This document shows, piece after piece, positions 1 to 12,022 of a DNA stretch of 64,000 nt. How positions within the stretch are numbered: the first letter of the stretch is position 1; each line of letters begins with the position of its first letter. This DNA is from Adineta vaga (Eukaryota; Rotifera): the NCBI GenBank assembly GCA_021613535.1, contig CP075496.1:5890001-5954000 (forward strand), written 5' to 3'. The translations under genes were made by a program, and so were the position numbers. The notes below the pieces were generated by a model, which had not been told where the DNA came from, ran no database searches, and saw only the letters and a list, made by a program, of their open reading frames with translations.

Positions 1-20
1 AATCATTTTTGTATTTTCAG

Positions 21-1640
21 CCAAGTCAAACCGTAAACGTTCGCGTTCTAGATCATCATCTAGTGCTAAGAAATCACCCGGTAAAAAAAAGAAGAAAAGT
101 AAAAGTCGATCGCGAAAACGTTTGAATACGGAAGAAAACACTGAGAATGTTTCAAATGAACCACAAATGACGACAAATAAAGATGCTATCACCAAGCATC
201 TCCTCAATGTTAAGAGATTTACTGGTCCACCTGTATCAGCTATTTCTTCGGACCAAACTCCTCTTAAATACGTCGATAGTATTGAATTACCAGAAAATAT
301 GATGAAACAATCTCGATTGAAACGATTAAAACCAATGATAAAAAATTTTGAACTTGATATTAATTCACATCGATATACAAAAGAAGTTCATGAAATTGAC
401 GCATATGATCTCGATAAAGAACTGTTCGATTTTAAGAATGATACAAAAGATATCAATCAACCAGCTATGTTTACCGAATATATTCGTAAGTTATCGAAAG
501 AAAAAATGTAAAATGTGATTATAATAGATTACTTTTCTTTAGCGGAATTATTTCAAAAGCAAGCTGAAGAAAAATATATTCGTAGAATTTCATTAACAGC
601 TATCAAAACGGATGAAAATCTTGTTAAACGTCTTGCACCACGAGTATCTCGACTATACGATGGATGGCAACCAAGTGATACACGTAAGAACCATTTTCGA
701 TCTAAGAGAAAACAACATTATAATAGTCGATTTGGTTTTAGCTTGTGTACATACAGATGAATTTCGTCCATTAATGAAGTATCTTATGTCAAATCTATCG
801 TACTACTTCGATGATGATTTTATCGATGAATCAGGTCTGTTTAAAAATGAGAAGAATTTCGATAAGTTTGTATTAAATTTATTCATTTAAAAACAAATAC
901 AATAGTTTGACTTTTTTCTTTATAGAATTCAACCACGAACAAAACAAGCAACTCAACGTTTTCGTGATGATTATGTTGTTAAAGAATATTTTCATTGTTG
1001 GAAAAATTATACGACAGAAAAAGCTCGTATTGCTGAATTGAGACGAAAACGGGTTATGATTGATTTTCGTGAATTTTGGTTCCAAGATGCTCTTTCCGAT
1101 CCATTCTATTCATATTTCGAACAATCACCAGATTATGCAAAAAAACAAGATCAACATCATCAAATGGCTTATCGTCAACATAAACGTCTTGTTCGAATAG
1201 GTCGTGAACAACCAAAAGAAACAATGAAACATATAAATCGTTCGACATTTTTACCATTTCTTTTCAATTTACCAAAAACTAAACTCGATCGACAAATATC
1301 TCTTACTCATCGTCGTTCTCAGTTATTAAATGATCCTAATGATCGTCATCATACTCCTTTATCGAATCTATTGACTAATCAAGATGAACTTCTTCCATTA
1401 ATACGTGAACGTATTCATTTTCTTAATCGAAACAAATCTTCGATCAATATTCATCGTGATGAATTAGCTATTAAACAACTATCAATCAAAAGTTCTCTCT
1501 TAAAACAAGGAACACTCGATAATTTAGATCAATTAATCATCGATTATTACGCATCAATTGAAAATCAAGATCCAAAAACTCTTCGTAAAATATCTAGTAG
1601 TAATACAATCAAATTACCAATGTTAACAACTATTAAATAG
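21..1640 (+). CDS. 3' part of an RS-rich protein gene, family not recognised
   Basis: Window opens on an intron end (tttcag at 15-20), so the 5' part is missing. Exons read as 21-485, 543-683, 727-865 and 926-1640, with phases 1, 1 and 2 agreeing across all joins; introns are 43-60 nt. The visible part is about 486 aa. It begins with a basic Arg/Ser stretch (RSRSRSSSS, KSKSRSRKR) like the low-complexity tails of splicing-associated nuclear proteins. A charged region follows, then segments rich in Leu, Tyr and basic residues (EYFHCWKNY, LRRKRVMIDFREFWF). No catalytic motif, zinc finger or membrane segment was seen. The stop at 1638-1640 lies 64 bp from the stop of the convergent STEEP1 gene. 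A nuclear role is only suggested by the RS tract; I do not assign a function. Confidence 0.7.
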
Positions 1641-1704
1641 AAAGAAACCTTCTTCCTTGTTTGATTTCTCAGTTTATTTATATAATATACAAAGGAAAAA
1701 CAAA

Positions 1705-2587
1705 TTATTTATCAATTAACGTTCCTCGAATGTTAGCACGTTTCGTTTCTTGTTCACGTCGTACAGCCTAGAGAAGAGAAATCATTCAGTAAGACATCAA
1801 TTATATATATACATATACATACTTCTTCGATTGCTTTTCGTTTATTCATGCCTTTGCGTTCAAATTGTTTTTCAATAACTCGTGCATTTTGTGTATAAGA
1901 ATTGGCTATTTCTCTTGCTTCTAATTCTTCTTCTTCTTCATCTAACGTTGATACTGTCACTGATGATGTCTTTCCACGATCTTCACGTTTTATATTTTTA
2001 ATCACTTTCTTAGGTTCAGAACCTAATACTTGATTATATATATTCGATGCATCATTAGCTTCTGCTGACACAGCACCATCGAAAATAAATGTTATTGGAC
2101 TATTAATTGTATGTTGATAGTACAAAGAAAGACCACATCTTAATATATACGAAAAGAAACGTATGTTTCAATATAAAAATTAGAAATGAATGCAAATAGA
2201 TTTACTTTAAACATTTTTTTCGATATTGTGTTTCGATATCTCCATCTCTATAGAAAAAAAATTTAATTTTATACGAATTTAGTACATTTGGAATATCTTA
2301 CTTTCGTCGAATATATGCAGGAGAATCTTCATCTTTACAATATTTTTTATGTGCATGCTGTTTGGAATCAATAACACGTGCTCCATCACGTTTTCTCAAT
2401 GGTAAATATTCGAGTGCACAATCTGAAAAGATAGTTTTATGTAAGATATTTTATCAAAAGATTAATTCTTACCTAATATTAACGCCATTTGTCCACATAA
2501 ACAAAAGAACATATGAGGAGGATTTTCATAAACTTCTTCTTGATCATTATCAAGAATAACACGTTTTTTCTCGTTTGCATCATCCAT
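1705..2587 (-). CDS. STEEP1: STEEP1 homologue (STING ER exit protein family, CXorf56)
   Basis: Five exons on the minus strand: 2587-2473, 2422-2302, 2247-2206, 2138-1823 and 1767-1705, giving 218 aa, close to the human protein (about 222 aa). Family blocks run in order: [20 protein letters not shown] near the N-terminus, [57 protein letters not shown], then the [15 protein letters not shown] coiled coil and a C-terminal RGTLID. CLCG and KCLKCG supply paired cysteines that probably hold a metal. In mammals the family protein binds STING and promotes its exit from the ER. Whether this animal has STING cannot be told here. The 3' end is convergent with the gene at 21-1640. Identification is firm; the start at 2587 is the first ATG of the conserved exon. 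Confidence 0.93.
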
Positions 2588-3940
2588 TTTTAGTATTCAA
2601 TCGATCTGAAAATAGAAATCTATTCGAATCAATCGTTTGTTTTATCGATAACATCGAATATTCTGCATGCAAAGAAGTTACCCTTTCTTTAATGAAAAAT
2701 CTTGAAATAATTTGTAATTTCATTCAATTCGAAATGATTGGTATGTCGAATCGTCCATTCTTGTAGAAAGAAAATATCTATTCCTAGCGACCTCTATTAA
2801 CCGTCAAACGAAGTATCTTTATCAATGTATTTTTGAAAAAAGTTATTAAAAATGTATGTTTATTTTTACAAATTTCGTTTTCAATGTATTGTATGCGTTA
2901 AGGTTAAATAGATAAATACATATGGATGGTTTTAATTGCATTGATTAATTATGATTGTATGCAGAAATTAGATTAGAATAGTAGAAATATTGCAAAGCAT
3001 CGTGAAAAACTACATAATCAATTAGTTTTAAAATAAATTATTTGAACAATCGATGTAAATATGAATTCAATTATCTAGAAAACGAGAATTGAATATAAGT
3101 TTTGTACTTAATCCGCTTAGAACATGATTATTAATGAAATTGTTCTTTCACAGTTCTGCTGTTATTACCATATATACAATCCAATAGAAAAACATTTCTA
3201 TACCTAATCAACATAAGCAATTGAGAGATTAAATTTTGTCATTCGAAAGAATGAATAAACAAAAATTATAGAAAAGAAATTTAGCTTTTTTTTCTATGAT
3301 ATTTCATTATGATAAAAAATTGATGATAATTACGCAAACATTTATTTATTAGTTCGTTTTACATTGACCTATTCATCAGTGTGATAATTGTTCTTTTAGC
3401 ACAATTTCTTCACTTATTCATTCTTTTTTTTTATTTAAGTCACTTGGGAAGTTCGATGATCACGGCTTGGCTGTCATCGGCATCTTCTTGGCATACACCT
3501 ACACATACACTCTTTTAATCGAAAAGAGTTTCAATGCAGCACGCACACACTTGACTGACGCTCATCACATGCATGTCATCCAACCGAGCACTGAAAATGA
3601 CTACACCAGTCACTAGATTCTGTCGTTTCTCCTCGATCTACATATATATATATACTGTGCTTTCGTGTTACACGCACATCGACATACGCTCACATAGAAG
3701 ATTCTTCGATTGTTACAACTACTACCGTAAATGAAATTTCTTGCGGGTAGAATATCTAGCATCTTTATTGTTCGAGCGTGTAATAGAAACGTTATTCACT
3801 AGATTGCTTGATTCTTTACTCTTTTTTTTTACTTAGTCGAGTTCCACTAGTGGCATTGACGAAGAGATGATAAGACGACTACGTGCTTTCATGCATGCAT
3901 GAGTCCTTTTTACATCCACTCTCCATTTATATATGAATAT

Positions 3941-4109
3941 GTATATATATATATATATATGCATGGATATCTTCTTTCTCTTTTCTTTTTTTTTCTTATT
4001 TGCCGCTTGCGGTGAACCCAGTTACACATACACCAATATGTGCATTAGATCGTCCAATCGACCGTCTATTGCAGTGATGCATGGCATATTTTTACGGTCT
4101 CTGGAGATG

Positions 4110-4148
<39 letters not shown>
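3941..4148. repeat. (TA)n and compound (CA)n(TA)n microsatellites
   Basis: A (TA)n run lies at 3941-3960. A compound (AC)n then (AT)n tract lies at 4111-4148. The sequence between them is unique. Such tracts create the apparent short open frames on both strands here. Confidence 0.9.
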
Positions 4149-4440
4149 GTACATATATACATGCATACGTACATATGGCATTGAGAGAATGGGAAAGGAA
4201 TCTATAAGAGTTATGGTTAATGTGTTGACAAAAAGGAAATATAGCATACGGATAGTTAAGGATAAGTGTAGAAGAAAAATCATATCATCCATAACTGTGT
4301 AAAAGTGCTATACTCGACAGGACGTCGCCATTGTCGTCATCCGAATGGAACGAAATGCGAGAATACGCTTGCCTCCGACTGTTTATATCGTGCAAACAAC
4401 ATAACAGTCATATTGTGTACTGATGTATGAGGTGATCTTC

Positions 4441-4502
4441 TCTCTGTCTCTTTGTGTGTGTATGTGTGTATGTGTGTCTCTCTGCCGCTCTCTCTCTCTC
4501 TC
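4441..4502. repeat. (CT)n/(GT)n low-complexity tract
   Basis: Alternating TCTC, GTGTGTAT and CTCTCTCT runs on the plus strand. Simple-sequence DNA inside the non-coding interval upstream of the Pax gene. Confidence 0.85.
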
Positions 4503-7327
4503 GTTCTTCCACCCACTTCTTCGGTGTGCCTCTCTTCCCATCATCGTCTATATATGTGAGTATGTGCGTAAGCGCGCATGCGTGTGTGTGTATTTGTAGA
4601 GAATCAATAGCTGACAAAGACAAAATGAAACGAGTATACACATACATATAAACGTATACCGTGAGGAGGCAAAAAGATTAAAAGCCCGCAAAGCGAAACC
4701 GAACCGTCGAGAACGGAACAAACGAAATGAGACAAAGCGACGAGAATATAAGCGCACACGGCGTGCCTTTTTTTTCATCTATCAAAAAAGAAACGAGCGA
4801 GAGAGAGAAGCATAGTCAAACGAAAGTAAAAGATGGTAGGAAGGTGAGTGTAACTATAGCTTCAGTTAAAACATCGAACGATTAGAATAATTCAAGCATA
4901 GAATATATCATACAAGAAGATTATTTTAATAGAAACAACAGAAGAATAAAACAATTTTTCGAGCGAGACAACAACGACCGTCACCATTGGCCTTATTATC
5001 TTGAACAAATACAGGTGTTTAAATGTCATCCTTCGTTTCATTCGTTCGTTTTTTTTCGTTTTGTGTGCTTGCTTATTCACTCGCTTAAGCTTGTCTCACT
5101 GTCATCAACACAACGATACACATACATCCATATATTCTTGCATGGTTATACACATCTATATATTAGTGAAATGAGAGAGTGGCACTAACGCTTGTTCGCG
5201 CCCGCGCACACCATACAGAGAGAATATAATCATCTCTCGCGTTCTCCTTTTCTTTTTCTCTTTTATGAGTGTATATCGCACGCTTGTTCGCTTCATCGCA
5301 GACGTGGCGCGTAGCAGCGGCAACAGCAGCGCGTAATCGAACCGTGATGCGTGTCATTCTATGCCGGTTACATTTGGCATTCGACGATAGAAGCACCCAC
5401 ATCATCATCATCAACCATCACAGAACTGTATTACTATTATCGATATAAACATGTTTATAGGGCATAAGAACGGGAAGAGAGTAAAATATACGTGATCTCA
5501 TCACCGTAATAGTGAGCTGAAGCTAAGAGGGCGAATAATATACATAAAAGGACGAAAGGAGAGAGAAACATAGGGAGAAAAAGAGAAATGGATGAGTGAC
5601 GGACTAGAGCGGATCACTACTTCTTTTTTTTCGCTTACTACCATCGTTCTCGTTGTCTCGTTTTTACTTATTGTTGGTCCATAGTAAATAGCAATCACTG
5701 TATCGAATCAATACAGCATGTATCAATTCTTTACTTCATCATATTCTTTTGTCTAACGTTCATCATCTGAAGTTAACGTGATTTTTTCTTCTTTTTCTTT
5801 TTCTTCTTCTTAATTCGTAGTTTTTTTTCTTCATGTTGTCCTTTTTTATTTTCTCACTCAATTGCCGATGTCGATTTATCGATCTAATTGAGTTGTCTAT
5901 CACCACTATGCTTTGTGTCAAGGTTTGCATGTCTAATCCTTTCGTAGGCAACCGAAAGCTTTGCGTCATTTTCTCTATATATTGTAGATCAACGCATGAT
6001 CGAGCCTTCGAGTGAGTATGTGTATGTGTGTAGGCACTTTTTCTCTTTTATAGGTTAATGTTGGGCGGTCGTTGTTGCTTGATGATATGTCTGAGAGAGA
6101 GAGAGAGAAAACGCATCAACATCAGGAATGGGACGAGAAAGCAAAAGAAAAAAACGGAGAGGCATGAGATTCGTTCCACATGATGAACAACGAACGACGC
6201 CATCATTCTCTTTTCTTCATCTCCTTCTCTATATTTATGTCGCTCGTTCGTCGATCGCGTTCTGCACCGCATCATTGCTAGCATACATCAACATGCACGG
6301 GGCCAATTTAGGTGAATATTAAAAAAAATGAGAAGTACAGACGTATAAGAAGAAAAATCATTGTCTTTCATGCATAAACACTATACTGTTGTCGACACGC
6401 TTTTTTTCTCTTCATCATCTACTTCGTCTTTTTTCCTTCTTCCTTCTCGGCTTTCTTTATTCTGATATATTTCTATGTCTCAAAAACAGAAAAGAACCTG
6501 TCCTCTTCTGCCTCATCGCACATATATACTACATCATATGCTGTTCGCTTCGTTACATTTGCGATTAGTCATGCTTGTGCGAATACTTTTCAGTTGCGAC
6601 TAGTTTTAGAATTACCGATTATATTGCAACCGATATAGAAAAATTCGTATTGGTAGACAGAATATCGACATAAACGTGTTATGAAGCGGCTGATTACTCA
6701 AATAGATGAAGCGTGTCAGTCTGTTTCTCTCTTTCTCTCTCTTTTAATGTGCACGAGCGCGCGTCTGGCATTTTCTTTTACTTCCTTTTTTTCTGCAAAC
6801 AATTTTTGTTATTCATGTATGGACGCGGCTGCTTGCTTCAGAGAGGAAAAATGAGAGTAGGGAGACAGAGAGAGAGGCAGAGGAAAGGCAGTATAGCATT
6901 GGCAGCAACGAAGAGAACTCGTGCGTGAACAAAATCGATCGTTAATGAGGAGAGGAGTGTAGGCGACGACGACAGCCGCATCTATAATCTTGAAAAACGT
7001 CCTTCTATTTTTTCGGCTGTTGCCAGTGAAGCAGCAACAAGTAACACTCTTCATTTGAAGTAAAAAAAAACTCAGAATATGGCCTCATTTTATTAACGGT
7101 AAATGTACTAGAAGTCGAAGAACAAGAAATAGCAGAATAAAGTTATACCACTCATATATATACACCCGGATATGTTGAATTTTGAAGTGAAAAATGTGAT
7201 AAAAAAATTGAACAATTTTGAAGTATGTAATTAATATAATTTAATCTATTCTAGATCATGACAAACATTTACTATTAGCGATTCTTCTTTTTATTGTCTT
7301 TTTCTTCTGGCAATAGCTGATATAATA

Positions 7328-9140
7328 ATGACTGATAACCATTCAACTGATCAGAATAATAATAAAAACGACAAAAAAAATCTTACTGATACTAACAACG
7401 AAAAAATTGAGAACTACATGAATGGAATGACAGAATCTATGTCTAAAAGTAAGAAACGATAGAAATAACAGCAAAAATTGATTGAATTTTGTTTTCGTTT
7501 AGCTTATGACACAATTCGTGATCCATCAAATAGTGCTTCCAATAGTACCAAAAGACGTAAGTTATCAGTTTTTTTTCTTAAAACTTGATCATTCGAAATA
7601 ATTTATGATATATTATCTTTAGAAAAAAATCGCTTTTGTTCATCGTCCATGAATCAATTAGGTGGAGAATTTATTAATGGTCGACCATTACCAACCGATA
7701 CACGTGAACGCATAGTTGAATTGGCTGAAAGCGGTGTACGTCCATGCGAAATAAGTCGTCAAGTAATAAACATTCCAACTAATCAATAAAACTTCTTATT
7801 GTTTTCTTTTTCTTCGCTCATTTAGCTTCAAGTTTCACATGGATGTGTTAGTAAAATATTGAAAAGGTATTTGAATATCTATTTTCAAATCTTGAAATTA
7901 CATGTTTATATATCATTCAATAAGATCTAGATATTTCTACTTCTTCCTCGAGGATAGTGTAAGAGACATTCAGAAAACTATTGGTGACGGTTTCGTTGAA
8001 TAAAACAATTGCATGACTAATATTTAAAACATTTGCTCATTGAAGAATTTTGTTTTCTATGAATGTTTCTTTTTCATCTAGATATCGTTTATTTGGTACC
8101 ACACATCCTGGTTTAATTGGTGGATCTAAACCAAAAGTTGCTACACCTGATGTTGTTCGACGTATACGTGAATATAAAGGAAATAATCCTCAAATATTTG
8201 CTTGGCAAATTCGTGAGAGTCTTCAAAAAGAAGGCATATGTCCATCGGATAAATTACCAAGTGTTTCATCTATCAATCGAATCGTACGTAGTAATCGAAG
8301 AATCGTTTTTAATAATGATGGAACTATTACGGGTATGTATTTCATTGATATTAAAATAAATGGAAACATGAACGATGTTTATTTTTCTTTTGTTCATTTA
8401 GAACTTGATTCTGATTTTGATTCTCGCGATGGAAGTGATAATGAAAATGAAGATTCAATTAAATCTGAAGTAAGTAGAAGAGAATAACAATTATTAAAGA
8501 GAGAAAACTTTTGTTTTTCATTTGCATTTTTCTAGCCAAGTCAAGCCTCGCCAACACTCTCATCGCGCTCAACGAATATTCGTCATCGCGGTGATTGTCG
8601 TTGTGATGTTTGTATAAAAAAATACAAATTTGCTCCATCATCAAATAGTTCAGCAAAAAAATCGACAAATCTTGATCATGAAGAAACTAGTAAGTCATAC
8701 TTTTCTTCAATAAATTCTTTTCTATTTTCTATTTTCTTTTCGAAATCATAGGTGATTCGAACAGTATGTCTATGCCAGCCGCTTTTGATGATGATCATAT
8801 GAAACAATCACCTCCTCCGCCACCCGCGATACATTGCCGTTTAACACCAACATCAACAACGGACGATACTAAACCGCTCGATCTTTCACGAAAACAAAAT
8901 GAACAACCATTAAATTTATGTTCGAAACGTAAACGAAATCCTCCTGTTAGTTTATCGAAACGAAATAAAACTCCAACATCGCCAACACTTCCTTCTTCAA
9001 TTCCAACTACTCCAGCATCATCAATGTTTGTCCCATTTTATGCAATATCACCATTTTTTGATCCGAATCAACAAGAAATGCTTCAACAAATGCAATCATT
9101 TTATCTACAATTGCAACAGAAATTAACAAAAAACGAATGA
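7328..9140 (+). CDS. Pax family transcription factor (paired domain, no homeodomain seen)
   Basis: Eight exons: 7328-7448, 7503-7556, 7623-7762, 7826-7866, 8082-8332, 8402-8469, 8536-8689 and 8752-9140, giving 405 aa; phases agree at every join. The paired domain covers about residues 72-193. It has the N-terminal [11 protein letters not shown], the recognition helix region [20 protein letters not shown], the linker/second-subdomain start [13 protein letters not shown], and FAWQIRESL plus [13 protein letters not shown]. The usual YETGSI linker word is replaced by YRLFGTT. Downstream come an acidic Asp/Glu/Ser stretch, a Cys-containing basic patch, a PLDLS motif (about residue 318) and a similar PLNLC. 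PxDLS is the known docking motif for the CtBP corepressor. I saw neither a homeodomain nor the YSINGILG-type octapeptide. Class (Pax2/5/8, 1/9 or other) cannot be fixed by eye. DNA binding and transcriptional regulation are expected from the family. Confidence 0.92.
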
Positions 9141-10638
9141 ATGAAAGAAAATATATATTGAATATTTACTTGGAGAATTCGACATCGATCTAGTCAAATA
9201 AGAACATCTATATGAAAAGCCAACTCCTATGAACATTAACGGACCTTTCTTTTTTTGTGAAATGATTCTTGTATCTATATTTGTTTGCTTGTAATTTACA
9301 GTCGTTAAATTTTTTTTCTGCTTCATTGTTTTTTCTTCTTCGGTTCGTTTTCTTTTTCTTTTTTGAAATGAGAATGATATGTGCCATTGAAAGAAATATA
9401 TTAATTGATTCGATATGAGTAAAAAACACTAGATCACATGAAATATAAGATTAATCTGATACGCATCAGATGTCATGCAAATAGAAAAGAAAATGAAAAA
9501 AGTAGATGGAAATTGATTATTGATGATAATAAAATTCTCGTTGAGAAAAGTACGATATTTACCTGATAATATTAAGATTGAAAGGAAAGTTTACGTTGAT
9601 CTCGAGAATAATTAACATTAAGTTATTAATTTATGTAAATATACACAAAATTAGTTATTCTATTACAGTCAATTTAATATACAGTTCTGCACAATGATTT
9701 GAAATATTATGCATGATCAACTATGTAGCAAATAAATTATTATTTACTCATAATTTCAATGCAATGAATAAAGTTTATAGAATATTTAAACTTCGTTTGT
9801 TGGAAATATCTCTATTTCTATTCGAAAGTAGATTTCATCATTTCAATAAAACAAACGAATGCTTATGTACTCAACCAATTCGATATTTTCATCCAAGGTT
9901 CTCTATTATTACCCAACTTCATAGGTCATCATCTGACCTATTGAGCGATAATATGTCACATAAATAACGTAAATGAAAAATTCATACTAATAAAAGATTT
10001 CCTTCATGATCTATATATTGATTAGCAAACAAGAATTAATCTAATAATTACTTCCAGATATCCATATCTCTCAAGATTAGTTCTCAGCTGGAATCTATTT
10101 ATAGACGTTTAACATTCTTAAATCCTTGTAGTAGATATGATATTTTAATAATTTGAAGAAAAATGATATGTATATTTTTTAATATTATTGTCAAAAGCTT
10201 TTTATTATTCAGATTTGAGTAAATTATTAGTAATCAATTTAGACTAATCAAATTGAGTTCTTCTGTTACTTTGTGATCAAAATTAAAAGAAACATTTGAT
10301 TGGAGTCAACGGAAGGATTTCATTTTGTCTTTCCTTTATTTAATTAGAAGATATTTCGATTGATGAATTTTGTTTCTTCTTCTTCTTTTATGTGAATGTA
10401 TACAGTAAATTTTGTGATTAATGACGGCAAAAAAAAGGAACAGATGTTAGTACATAATCATGTCTCGTTCTATTTTGTTTTGTTTTTCTTTCTCTTCTAT
10501 CTTATCTTTGTATGATTGTGGATGAAATAAAAGAAAGAGAAGAGAAGAAAAGAGGAGAAGAAGAGAAACGTTTTGTACATCTCACGATCATTCTAATAGA
10601 TGATAATAATTCATTCGAACTAGACATTTCAATCATTC
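9141..10638. other. Intergenic DNA between the Pax gene and the protease gene
   Basis: AT-rich sequence. The first few hundred bases are probably the Pax 3' UTR. No coding signal, RNA gene or transposon motif was recognised. Confidence 0.5.
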
Positions 10639-12022
10639 ATGATCATGTCTCGTACAATATATTTGATTCTATTGATTATTCTTGTGAATAATGTAACATC
10701 AAGTGAAGCATCAGACTTTGGAGCATTTATAAATCGAATATCACAAACAACAACGAAAATTAAAAATCATCTCGTAGAATTTTTCTATCGTTTTCGATCA
10801 TTTTTTGCTCGTCATTCGGAATCAACACATCATTCAATGACTGCACGCGGTTGTGGATATGCAGTTGATGATGAACCAACAATTTATCAAAAACAAGGTA
10901 ATATTATTGCAAAAATTAAAGGTGGTGATGATGCGATTTGGCATACATGGTAAGAAATAGAAACTGATTCTTTTTCTTAATCGAATGATTTTTATCTTGA
11001 GGCCTTGGATGGTTGCTATATTTACAAATCCACGGAAAGGTTGGAGTTGTGCAGGTGTACTTGTTAACGAAGATACAATACTTACTGCTGCTCATTGTTT
11101 ATTACATACGAAAGTCAATGAAATAAAAGTTATTATTGGAGTACATACTATTCTTGGTAAATTGAATCCATTGAATTACTATTCAGTCAAATCAATTCAT
11201 CGCCATCCTCAATTTGAAGATTGTTGTAAGAATGATATTGCTGTTATTAAATTAACAAAATCGATACTCTATGGTCCAAAAATAAATGCTGTTTGTTTAC
11301 CTATTTCACCACATCTATCTATTGAAGATGAAGGAGATCTCGTCAATCGTACGGGTGTTATTATCGGATGGGGTGATAGTTCAAAAAATGGTTTAACAAA
11401 TATGATTAAAAGTTTTACTTTACAACAAGGTAAATATTCTTTTTTCGATTCAACATACATTTGATTTAATTTCCAGAATACGAAGAAGAAAAAATTAGAC
11501 GTCAATATCGTTTTGGATTGTATATATTGAATGGAAAGAATAATCAGAAATACTCTAGAAAGACTTGAGAGAAAAAAGCAGCGTCAAATCAATCGAGAGA
11601 ATTCTGAATTAATTCCATTTGATTGTCACTTAATTCGATTGTGAAAAAATAGATAAGAAAAAAACCGGGTTTTTTTGTTCTTATTTAGCGGATATACGTA
11701 TTTTTGATAATGAGTATTGTCGTCAAGCTTACGATTCTATATTTGATCCAAAGACAGAAATTTGTGCTGGTGATTACGATCAACGAACTGATACGATGGT
11801 AAACAAACATTTTCTTGTCATTTCGTTTTTTCGAATATTTATTATTTTTCTTAGAGTGGTGATTCCGGTGGTCCACTACTTATTCGTCAATCAGATGGTC
11901 GTTGGATTGTTCTTGGTATAACATCCTATGGTTCAGCCACATCTCCTCAAGTAGCACCAGGTGTTTATGTTAAACTTTCTGCTTATACTCAATGGCTTGA
12001 ACCATTTTTAAAATCGAAATAA
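10639..12022 (+). CDS. Secreted trypsin-like serine protease (S1A)
   Basis: Four exons: 10639-10949, 11002-11429, 11689-11798 and 11855-12022, giving 338 aa (ATG at 10639; a second at 10645 is equally usable). A hydrophobic signal peptide (about residues 5-21) leads a pro-region with one Cys (RGCGY), which probably pairs with the Cys of VCLP. The likely activation cleavage is K|IKGGDD. The catalytic triad is His135 (TAAHC), Asp182 (NDIAV) and Ser287 (GDSGGP). The residue at chymotrypsin position 189 is Asp281, predicting cleavage after Lys/Arg. Cysteines for the 42-58 and 168-182 bonds are present (SCAG/AHC and EYC/EICAG). Those for the 191-220 bond are both absent (TDTMSGDSGG and SYGSATSP). 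An extracellular protease is expected; the substrate is unknown. Confidence 0.92.

Larger units (their letters stand above)
2588..7327. other. Long non-coding interval upstream of the Pax gene
   Basis: About 4.7 kb with no supportable gene. The flanks (2590-3400 and 7060-7300) are plain AT-rich DNA. The middle (about 3420-7060) is visibly less AT-rich, full of short purine/pyrimidine runs, CG-containing words, homopolymers and (TA), (CA) and (CT) tracts. Open frames of 60-85 codons occur on both strands but are low complexity and match no family. Long flanking DNA is usual for developmental regulators, so enhancers for the Pax gene or an unannotated non-coding transcript are possible. No specific site could be demonstrated. 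Confidence 0.5.

Noticed and set aside
4100-4148. Possible CRISPR-like or satellite array
   Set aside because: Only dinucleotide repeats without spaced units; an ordinary microsatellite in eukaryotic DNA.
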